A stretch of 5,042 nucleotides of DNA from assembly GCA_946481445.1 (NCBI GenBank), contig CAMLOA010000193.1:1-5042 (forward strand). Reading direction: 5' to 3'. Of the stretch, positions 1 to 4,539 are shown piece by piece. The notes below the pieces were generated by a model that saw only the letters and a program-made list of their open reading frames with translations, did no database searches and had not been told where the DNA came from. Position numbers and translations under genes: made by a program. The DNA comes from an uncultured Devosia sp. GTDB lineage: Bacteria; Pseudomonadota; Alphaproteobacteria; Rhizobiales; Devosiaceae. Within the stretch, counting starts at the first letter, position 1; the number at the start of each line of letters is the position of its first letter.

Positions 1-228
1 CAGCACGTCGAGCGGCAGCTCGACGATCCGTCCGCCCTGCATCGCGAACATGAGCACGATCGTATAGAGCAGCCCGAGGAGGGCCGCCGGGCCCAGACGC
101 GGCATGAAGACCTCGTCGTACCAGGCCGCCCCGCGCCGCCGAACGGCGCGATAGCCCGATGTCTCGTTGAAGTGCCCCGTCAGGAGGCTCAGGACGGCGG
201 TGTGGGGGGTCTCGGGCTGCTTGGCCAT
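1..228 (-). CDS. ACR3-like arsenite efflux permease segment, N-terminally truncated, partial at left edge
   Basis: The 76 visible residues read out of the left window edge. Residues 34-76 (AAWYDEVFMPRLGP, then a hydrophobic stretch LLGLLYTIVLMFAM, then GGRIVELPLDVL) match from memory the middle of ACR3-family arsenite permeases: the 'WYE..F.PRISP.TL.ALLFTIVVMFS..G..IV.LPLDV' region. ACR3 proteins are roughly 350-residue inner-membrane pumps with ten helices that export arsenite. In the family this region lies well past the N-terminal half. Here an in-frame TAA at 238-240 closes the frame 9 bases before the ATG at 226-228, and the dioxygenase gene begins only about 90 bases away, so the first membrane helices are not encoded next to it. 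No Shine-Dalgarno precedes the ATG. Residues 1-30 do not look like a family N-terminus. I infer a truncated, probably non-functional remnant; a divergent or leaderless protein is possible. The rest of the gene is outside the window. Confidence 0.6.
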   Translation of the reverse strand, partial: MAKQPETPHTAVLSLLTGHFNETSGYRAVRRRGAAWYDEVFMPRLGPAALLGLLYTIVLMFAMQGGRIVELPLDVL

Positions 229-236
229 AGCAGGAT

Positions 237-242
237 ATTATA
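237..242 (-). promoter_or_regulatory. TATAAT -10-like hexamer before the ACR3-like fragment
   Basis: The minus strand carries a perfect TATAAT at 242-237, only 8 bases upstream of the ATG at 228. If used, transcription would start at or next to the start codon, which would fit a leaderless mRNA and the lack of a Shine-Dalgarno. No good -35 is seen: the nearest candidate, TGGAAC at 263-258, has a 15-base spacer. In GC-rich sequence an exact TATAAT is uncommon, but this may be chance. Confidence 0.25.
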
Positions 243-301
243 GGTGTTCGGCAGGATGTTCCATGGGCGCCGGGCCGGCCTTTCGCCTATCGTTTCGGAA
301 T

Positions 302-307
302 GGAGGA
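302..307 (+). promoter_or_regulatory. Shine-Dalgarno GGAGGA that decides the dioxygenase start
   Basis: GGAGGA at 302-307 sits 7 bases before the GTG at 315-317, an ideal distance. It is only 1 base before the ATG at 309 and overlaps the region just after the ATG at 300, so neither ATG could use it. This favours GTG 315 as the true start. Confidence 0.55.
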
Positions 308-314
308 CATGCTC

Positions 315-1124
315 GTGACACTGACAGCGACAGAGCGAAGCGATTTCGAACGTGATGGCTTTGTCACCGTTCGGGGACTGTTCGATCCGGGCGAAATTGC
401 CGAAATCCGCGAAACCTTCATGGCACAGGCGGCGGATGGCCCGGTCCCGGGCCTCTCCGACATGCCGCGCGGTCAGGTGTCTTCCAGTGATCCGCTGGCG
501 CGCTATCCGCGCATGATGCATCCGCACAAGCATGGGGACAGGGCCGTTGGGCCGCTCGCCATGCGCTACATGCTCGATCCGCGCCTCCGGCCCATTCTGG
601 CCGCGCTGTTTGCCGAAGAGCCCTTTGCCGTCCAGTCCATGTTCTACTTCAAGCCGCCTGGAGCGCGCGGGCAGGATCTGCACCAGGACAATTTCTACCT
701 CAAGGTGAAGCCGGGGACCTGCATGGCAGCCTGGGTGGCGGTGGATGACGCGGATGCGGGCAATGGTGGCATGATGTGCGTGCCCCAGACGGCTGGGCTG
801 GACATTGCCTGCCCGGAGCCGTCCGACCCAAGCCTGTCCTTCACCACCGAGCGGGTGGCGCCGCCGGCTGGCCTGCAGCCACGGATGATGCAGCTCAAGG
901 CCGGTGATGTGCTGTTCTTCAACGGCAGTGTCATTCATGGCTCTACCCCCAACACCAGCCCCGACCGCTTCCGTCGCTCTCTGATCTTTCACTATGTGCC
1001 GGCCAGCACGGTCGAGATGAGCCACTGGTACGAAGCTCTGAGCTTCGAGGGCGCGCGTCAGGCCATCGCTGTCAACGCCGATGGGGGCCCCTGCGGAACC
1101 CTGGCGGAGCCAGGTCCGCACTAG
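315..1124 (+). CDS. PhyH-family Fe(II)/2-oxoglutarate-dependent dioxygenase
   Basis: This 269-residue cytoplasmic protein belongs to the phytanoyl-CoA dioxygenase (PhyH) family, which hydroxylates small molecules using Fe(II), O2 and 2-oxoglutarate. Numbering from the GTG at 315, the N-terminal family signature FERDGFVTVRGLF (11-23) is followed by the jelly-roll core. The iron triad is visible: H123 and D125 in LHQDNFY, and H208 in GSVIHGS. The 2-oxoglutarate-binding arginine is R220 or R221 in RFRRSLIFHY. KPGT and WVAVDDAD..NGGM (about 132-153) are typical core strands. No signal peptide or membrane segment is seen, and the length is normal for the family. In-frame ATGs at 300 and 309 would give 274 or 271 residues, but the Shine-Dalgarno supports GTG 315. 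It lies 59 bases upstream of the kinase-like gene on the same strand, so co-transcription is plausible. All catalytic residues are present, so it is probably active. The substrate is unknown: families in this fold include phosphonate, ectoine and acyl-CoA hydroxylases, and nothing here selects one. Confidence 0.88.
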   Translation: MTLTATERSDFERDGFVTVRGLFDPGEIAEIRETFMAQAADGPVPGLSDMPRGQVSSSDPLARYPRMMHPHKHGDRAVGPLAMRYMLDPRLRPILAALFAEEPFAVQSMFYFKPPGARGQDLHQDNFYLKVKPGTCMAAWVAVDDADAGNGGMMCVPQTAGLDIACPEPSDPSLSFTTERVAPPAGLQPRMMQLKAGDVLFFNGSVIHGSTPNTSPDRFRRSLIFHYVPASTVEMSHWYEALSFEGARQAIAVNADGGPCGTLAEPGPH

Positions 1125-1172
1125 CCGCGTTGCTCCTCGGGCCATGCCGGTCTAGCTATGCGCATTGGGTTC

Positions 1173-1178
1173 GGGAGA
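1173..1178 (+). promoter_or_regulatory. Shine-Dalgarno GGGAGA setting the kinase start
   Basis: GGGAGA at 1173-1178 lies 5 bases before ATG 1184. The longer frame from TTG at 1130 adds 18 residues that resemble no family N-terminus and has no such site, so ATG 1184 is preferred. Confidence 0.5.
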
Positions 1179-1183
1179 TCGCG

Positions 1184-1921
1184 ATGGGATGGGATGCGTT
1201 GGAGCGATGGGGGCCAGATGCCGTCCGGCTCGAAAAACTCACCGGCGGCGTGGCCAACGATGTCTGGCGTGTCCGTGTCAACGGGCAGGTGGCCGTGGCG
1301 CGCCTGGGCCGGCGGAGCGCCGCCGATCTTGCGTGGGAGGCCGACCTCTTGCAGCACCTCGACCGCAACGGCCTGACGGTCCCCTTGCTCATCCCAACCC
1401 TGGATGGCCGCTACTCCGTCCATGGACTGACGGTGATGAAGTTCATCGAAGGCGTGCCGCCCCGGTCCGCCGCCGATTGGGGCCGCGTGGCCGCGACCTT
1501 GCGCCGGGTGCACGACCTCACGCGCGGCTGGCCGCAGCGTCCGGGCTGGCGGTCATCGATCGACCTGTTGCATGCCGTAACCGGGACACGGATAGACCTG
1601 CGGGCCATGCCTGCCGAGGCCGTGGCCCGTTGCCGCGCAGCCTGGGCGCGCCTGGCCGGCAGTCCGGCCGCGGTGGTGCATGGCAATCCCAACAGTCCAG
1701 CCAATGTCCTCATCACGCCCACGCAGGTGGCCCTGATCGACTGGGATGAGGCCCATGTCGATAGTCCCGATCTCGATCTGGGTCTGCTGCCCTTCAATGG
1801 CGCTGCCCTCGAGGGGGAGATGCTGGATATGGCCGAGCAGGCCGCTTGCGCCTGGGAGGCGGCGGTCTGCTGGCGGGATGACTATTCCGTAAGTCAGCTG
1901 GCGCGGGTGCGGGCGATCTGA
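1184..1921 (+). CDS. Aminoglycoside phosphotransferase (APH)-fold kinase-like protein with HGN in place of HGD
   Basis: This 245-residue protein has the APH/choline-kinase fold, whose members transfer phosphate from ATP to small molecules. The N-lobe nucleotide loop is LTGGVANDVWRV (19-30); the strand QVAVARLGRRS (35-45) has R40 where a lysine or arginine is expected; E52 in WEADLLQHL is the likely helix-C glutamate. TVMKFIEGVPP (83-93) forms the hinge, and LRRVHDL (106-112) is the usual C-lobe helix. The catalytic loop reads VVHGNPNSPANVLI (164-177). The normal catalytic aspartate of HGD is N168 here, with codon AAT, and N174 is the metal-binding asparagine. The magnesium-binding loop is ALIDWDEAHVDSPDLDL (183-199), with D186. 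The loop has one more residue between HG(D/N) and N than classical APH enzymes. Loss of the catalytic base suggests a pseudokinase or a weak enzyme, but a one-base difference or family-specific use cannot be excluded. It follows the dioxygenase on the same strand and is convergent with ychF. This is not evidence for antibiotic resistance: most such genes in alphaproteobacteria act on unknown metabolites. Confidence 0.82.
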   Translation: MGWDALERWGPDAVRLEKLTGGVANDVWRVRVNGQVAVARLGRRSAADLAWEADLLQHLDRNGLTVPLLIPTLDGRYSVHGLTVMKFIEGVPPRSAADWGRVAATLRRVHDLTRGWPQRPGWRSSIDLLHAVTGTRIDLRAMPAEAVARCRAAWARLAGSPAAVVHGNPNSPANVLITPTQVALIDWDEAHVDSPDLDLGLLPFNGAALEGEMLDMAEQAACAWEAAVCWRDDYSVSQLARVRAI

Positions 1922-1965
1922 CATGGGGAGCGGCGGTGGCCTGGTGCCCCCGGGGTCAGCTGGTA

Positions 1966-3063
1966 TCAGGTGTTGAACTTGAACAGCATGACGTCGCCGT
2001 CGCGCACGACATATTCCTTGCCTTCGTCGCGGGCCTTGCCCGCTTCCTTGGCGGCTACTTCGCCACCCAGCGAGACGAAGTCGTCATAGGCGATGGTCTG
2101 TGCGCGGATGAAGCCACGCTCGAAGTCCGTGTGGATGACGCCCGCGGCCTGCGGGGCCTTGTCGCCCTTGTGGATGGTCCAAGCGCGCGTTTCCTTGGGG
2201 CCCACCGTAAAATAGGTCTGCAGGCCCAGCAGGTTGTAGGCCTCCCGGATCAGCCGGTTGAGGCCCGGCTCGGTGAGGCCCAGGGAGTCAAGGTACTCGG
2301 CCTGCTCGTCGTCGGGCAGTTGCGCCAGCTGGCTTTCGATCTCGGCCGAGATGATGACCACGCCGGCGTCGTGCGCCTTGGCATAGTCGATGACCTTCTG
2401 GCTCAGCGCATTGCCCGTGGCTGCGGAGGCCTCGTCGACGTTGCACACATAGAGTGCCTTCTTGGACGTCAGCAGCTGCAGCTCCTGAAAGGCCTTCTCC
2501 TCCTCGGCTTCGCGCTTGACGAAGCGCGCCGATTTGCCGTCGCGCAGCAGCACGAGCGAGCGGTCGATCAGGTCCAGCGTCAGCTTGGCGTCCTTGTCGC
2601 CGCCCTTGGCCTTCTTTTCCACGCCCGCCCGGCGCTTCTCGAGGCTTTCGAGGTCGGCCAGCATCAACTCGGTCTCGACCACTTCGGCGTCGGCCAGCGG
2701 ATCGACGCGGTTGGCAACGTGGATGACGTTGGGATCCTCGAAGCAGCGCAGCACGTAGGCAATTGCGTCGGTCTCGCGGATATTGGCCAGGAACTGGTTG
2801 CCCAGGCCTTCGCCCTGCGAGGCCCCCTTCACCAGGCCGGCAATATCCACAAAGCTCATGCGGGCGGGCAGGATATTGACTGACTTGCCGATGGCGGCGA
2901 GCTTTTCCAGCCGCGCGTCGGGTACCGACACCTCGCCCACATTGGGCTCGATGGTGCAGAAGGGGAAATTGGCGGCCTGGGCCGCGGCGGTGCGCGTCAG
3001 CGCGTTGAAAAGGGTCGACTTGCCGACATTTGGCAGGCCGACAATGCCCATTTTGAAACCCAT
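1966..3063 (-). CDS. ychF: Ribosome-binding ATPase YchF (Obg/OLA1 family)
   Basis: This 365-residue protein is close in sequence and length to E. coli YchF (363 residues), a conserved Obg-related ATPase that binds ribosomes and influences stress responses and translation. The order is canonical. The Walker A/G1 loop is GLPNVGKS (9-16); the switch region holds [13 protein letters not shown] (33-45); G3 is DIAG (73-76); NVIHV (112-116) contains H115, equivalent to the catalytic E. coli His114. An acidic and lysine-rich helical, probably coiled-coil, segment runs about 125-195 with [12 protein letters not shown]4 is NVDE (208-211), the NxxE form that gives ATP rather than GTP preference. A C-terminal TGS domain spans about 280-364 and ends [15 protein letters not shown] 3063 gives the universal [14 protein letters not shown] start and has GGAG 7 bases upstream. 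The open frame extends 50 codons further up to 3213, but that stretch is not family-like. It is convergent with the kinase gene (44 bases between stops) and divergent from the exported protein gene. All motifs are intact, so it is surely functional. Confidence 0.98.
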   Translation of the reverse strand: MGFKMGIVGLPNVGKSTLFNALTRTAAAQAANFPFCTIEPNVGEVSVPDARLEKLAAIGKSVNILPARMSFVDIAGLVKGASQGEGLGNQFLANIRETDAIAYVLRCFEDPNVIHVANRVDPLADAEVVETELMLADLESLEKRRAGVEKKAKGGDKDAKLTLDLIDRSLVLLRDGKSARFVKREAEEEKAFQELQLLTSKKALYVCNVDEASAATGNALSQKVIDYAKAHDAGVVIISAEIESQLAQLPDDEQAEYLDSLGLTEPGLNRLIREAYNLLGLQTYFTVGPKETRAWTIHKGDKAPQAAGVIHTDFERGFIRAQTIAYDDFVSLGGEVAAKEAGKARDEGKEYVVRDGDVMLFKFNT

Positions 3064-3113
3064 GGGGAAGCTCCGGAAACTGTTGGCCTCCACTTGGTTC
3101 GGATTGGCCCGGA

Positions 3114-3119
3114 TGTCAA
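3114..3119 (-). promoter_or_regulatory. ychF: Candidate -35 element for ychF
   Basis: A perfect TTGACA lies on the minus strand at 3119-3114, about 50 bases before the ychF start. At 17 bases the -10 would be CAAGTG (3096-3091), a poor match, so the promoter call is weak. The 148-base gap 3064-3211 between divergent ychF and the exported protein must hold promoters for both unless they are read from elsewhere. Confidence 0.3.
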
Positions 3120-3141
3120 TGCGAGGAGCGGCCCTCAGGGC

Positions 3142-3176
3142 TGGCATGCTGACGTTCAGGTGGCATTCATTGGCAT
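3142..3176. repeat. Three direct TGGCAT copies in the ychF/exported-protein intergenic region
   Basis: TGGCAT occurs at 3142-3147, 3161-3166 and 3171-3176. The last two start exactly 10 bases apart and the first two 19 apart, close to one and two helical turns, so all three would face one side of the DNA. They lie 36-70 bases before the start of the exported-protein gene, where a regulator would act. The repeats are short and could be chance. Confidence 0.35.
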
Positions 3177-3211
3177 AGGTGCATGTGCGGCCGCGTCCAC
3201 GGAGCCAGAAC

Positions 3212-3799
3212 ATGCGTCAACCGATCCTCGTCGCCGTCCTCACCCTGCCCCTGCTCGGCGCGCCCGCCTTTGCCGACTGCCGGGATGACATCCTGTCATC
3301 CATGTCTCGCGCGGTCACGTCCGGGCCCTACCGGGTGGAATCGGTCATCACCATGTTCGGCGCGGTTTCAGAGAGCGTGGTGGACATCATTCCCGGCGAG
3401 GCCATGTACGCATCCAGCAAAGGTCCAGGCATGCGGCACGAGACCGTGGTCATCGGCGAGCGCGCCTGGATGAATACCGACGGGACCTGGCAGCCCATGC
3501 CGCCGGACCTGGCTGCCGGCGCCGTGGATGCGCTCAAGGCCGCGGCCGCGGTCGCGACGATGGCCGGCTTCACGGGAGAGACCTGTTCGGGGCCCACCCT
3601 TGTGGAAGGGCGCGAGGTGCTGATCCATACCTTCGAAAACAAGGTCGACGACGCCATCGCCCAAAGCGAGGTCCAGGTCGACGCGGAGACCGGCCTGCCT
3701 GTCCGCGTCGAGACCAGAACCGAGATGTCTGGCTCCAAGAGTACCAGTGTGGGGCTCTACACCTATGACAAGACCATCGCGATCACGCCCCCGCTCTGA
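3212..3799 (+). CDS. Exported periplasmic protein of unknown function
   Basis: I do not recognise a named family for this 195-residue protein. Residues 1-21 form a clear Sec signal peptide: MRQ, a hydrophobic core PILVAVLTLPLLGAP, then AFA with cleavage before D22. It is not a lipoprotein, because C23 is not at a lipobox position. The mature part (about 174 residues) looks rich in beta strands: YRVESVITMFG (40-50), ESVVDIIPGEAMYAS (54-68), HETVVIGERAWMNTDGTWQPMP (76-97), an alanine-rich helix (101-118), REVLIHTFEN (134-143), SEVQVDAETGLPVRVETRTEM (152-172) and STSVGLYTYDKTIAITPP (178-194). Repeated strands with 'GERAWMNTDGTWQ' and 'D.ETGLPVRVE' recall LolA/LppX-like half-barrels that bind lipids or hydrophobic ligands; this is an analogy only. 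C23 and C125 are the only cysteines after cleavage and could form a disulfide. The start at ATG 3212 has GGAG at 3201-3204 with a 7-base spacer; an in-frame extension to 3179 would bury the signal peptide. It is divergent from ychF and convergent with tetR, with no evident functional partner. Confidence 0.85.
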   Translation: MRQPILVAVLTLPLLGAPAFADCRDDILSSMSRAVTSGPYRVESVITMFGAVSESVVDIIPGEAMYASSKGPGMRHETVVIGERAWMNTDGTWQPMPPDLAAGAVDALKAAAAVATMAGFTGETCSGPTLVEGREVLIHTFENKVDDAIAQSEVQVDAETGLPVRVETRTEMSGSKSTSVGLYTYDKTIAITPPL

Positions 3800-3804
3800 T
3801 CAGT

Positions 3805-3822
3805 GGGTCGGTCAACCGGCCC
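3805..3822 (+). terminator. Weak hairpin after the exported-protein gene
   Basis: GGGTCGG (3805-3811), loop TCAA and CCGGCCC (3816-3822) form a 7-pair stem with one G-U pair, 5 bases past the stop codon at 3797-3799. No T-run follows, so it is not a classical intrinsic terminator. It may only stabilise the 3' end. Confidence 0.3.
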
Positions 3823-3852
3823 TGCGGTAGCTCACCTTCGATACGCCATTGG

Positions 3853-3870
3853 AAAAGCGCGCCGGGGCGC
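3853..3870 (-). terminator. Possible weak terminator downstream of tetR
   Basis: On the minus strand a short GCGC-CCCG-GCGC hairpin (3870-3859) is followed by GC and then TTTT (3856-3853), 17 to 35 bases past the tetR stop. The stem is only 4 pairs and the T-run is short, so confidence is low. Confidence 0.25.
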
Positions 3871-3887
3871 CGACTGTCCAGCCCAGA

Positions 3888-4493
3888 CTACTGGACCGCG
3901 GGGGAAGCCATCGGCGCGGCAAGGTAAGCCCTTGCCGTGCGTTCGAGTTCGATGCGGGGAGAGTGCCCGGGCGTGGCATTGAGATAGGCGGCGTCCACGA
4001 TGGACTGCAGCCAGGACGCGCTCGTCGCAGGATCCAGTTCGGGATCGATCTGTTCCATCTCGATGCCCTCGGCGATTAGCCTCTCCAGTCCGGACTGGAT
4101 GATTGCAGCGCTGCGCGAGACGATGTCCACCAGCTCGGGGTCATGGCCAATGCGGCGCAGCAGTTCGACAAGGATACCGGAGGCGTTCGGATGGGCGGCC
4201 TCTTCGCCCAACGCCGTCACGATATCGACGATAGCCTGAAGCGGGTGGGTCGTCTCCGCATAGCGATTGATCAGTGCTTCGTTACGCGGCAGATCGGCTT
4301 CGAACATTGCCCGAAAGATCGCCGGCTTGTCGCCAAAGTAATAAAAGATCGCGGCCGGGGTAAAGCCGATCGCCTCGCCGATCTGGGCGACGGTGGTGTA
4401 GTCGTAGCCGTTGGTGGCGAACAGGTCCGCTGCTGCATTGATGATGGCTGTCTTGCGCTCCGCGACGCGTGCTTCGTCAACTTGTCTCGGCAT
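3888..4493 (-). CDS. TetR-family transcriptional regulator
   Basis: This 201-residue protein has a typical TetR layout. Helix 1 is ERKTAIINAAADLFATNGY (12-30); the helix-turn-helix is TTVAQIGEAIGFTPAAIFYYFGDKPAIFRAMF (33-64) with the hallmark aromatic YYF and K56 that closes the DNA-binding domain. It is followed by an all-helical ligand and dimerisation domain (about 70-195) of normal length. Such proteins are dimeric repressors released by a small ligand. ATG 4493 is the only sensible start: AGGGGG at 4504-4499 lies 5 bases upstream, and the family N-terminus begins directly. A perfect inverted repeat (4500-4539) abuts the start and overlaps its probable promoter, which points to autorepression. 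The reductase-like gene ends 9 bases upstream on the same strand, so the two may also be read together. The ligand cannot be inferred. It is convergent with the exported-protein gene, 88 bases away. Confidence 0.93.
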   Translation of the reverse strand: MPRQVDEARVAERKTAIINAAADLFATNGYDYTTVAQIGEAIGFTPAAIFYYFGDKPAIFRAMFEADLPRNEALINRYAETTHPLQAIVDIVTALGEEAAHPNASGILVELLRRIGHDPELVDIVSRSAAIIQSGLERLIAEGIEMEQIDPELDPATSASWLQSIVDAAYLNATPGHSPRIELERTARAYLAAPMASPAVQ

Positions 4494-4499
4494 CTCGGC

Positions 4500-4539
4500 C
4501 CCCTATTTATTAACTGACTGAAAAGTTAATAAATAGGGG
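4500..4539. promoter_or_regulatory. Perfect 16+16 bp inverted repeat, probable TetR operator
   Basis: CCCCTATTTATTAACT (4500-4515) and its exact reverse complement AGTTAATAAATAGGGG (4524-4539) flank the 8-base spacer GACTGAAA. The repeat ends 6 bases from the tetR start codon, contains most of the tetR Shine-Dalgarno and the reductase stop codon, and covers the likely -10 region of the tetR promoter. Its AT-rich core TTAACT-N8-AGTTAA contrasts with the GC-rich surroundings. Position and symmetry fit an operator for a TetR dimer or pair of dimers (inference). It can also form an RNA hairpin in transcripts that come through from the reductase gene. No T-run follows, so it is not a classical terminator. 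Confidence 0.8.

Noticed and set aside
230..257. GCAGGAT direct repeat at 230-236 and 251-257
   Set aside because: Only 7 bases, spaced 21 apart, with no further similarity; probably chance, though the spacing equals two helical turns.
189..1145. A 318-codon open frame on the minus strand opposite the dioxygenase
   Set aside because: It is antisense to a gene with complete catalytic motifs, rich in Arg, His and Gly as expected for a GC-rich shadow frame, and shows no recognisable domain.
1165..1749. A 194-codon plus-strand frame inside the kinase gene
   Set aside because: It is Arg/Pro/Gly-rich, in another phase of a gene that has clear APH motifs.
1922..1965. Terminator between the convergent kinase and ychF genes
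   Set aside because: The gap holds a CCCCGGGG palindrome but no stable loop and no T-run on either strand.
1936..2883. A 315-codon plus-strand frame opposite ychF
   Set aside because: ychF is certain on the other strand. The frame is a Val/Leu/Gln-rich mirror of its codons with no Shine-Dalgarno and no family resemblance.
3161..3176. Possible sigma-54 promoter (TGGCAT...TTGGCAT)
   Set aside because: The GG and GC elements are one base too close for the strict sigma-54 spacing, and the -12 part does not match TTGC in register.
4143..4517. Plus-strand frame opposite tetR
   Set aside because: It is antisense to a TetR gene with canonical motifs, and its end only happens to fall in the palindrome.
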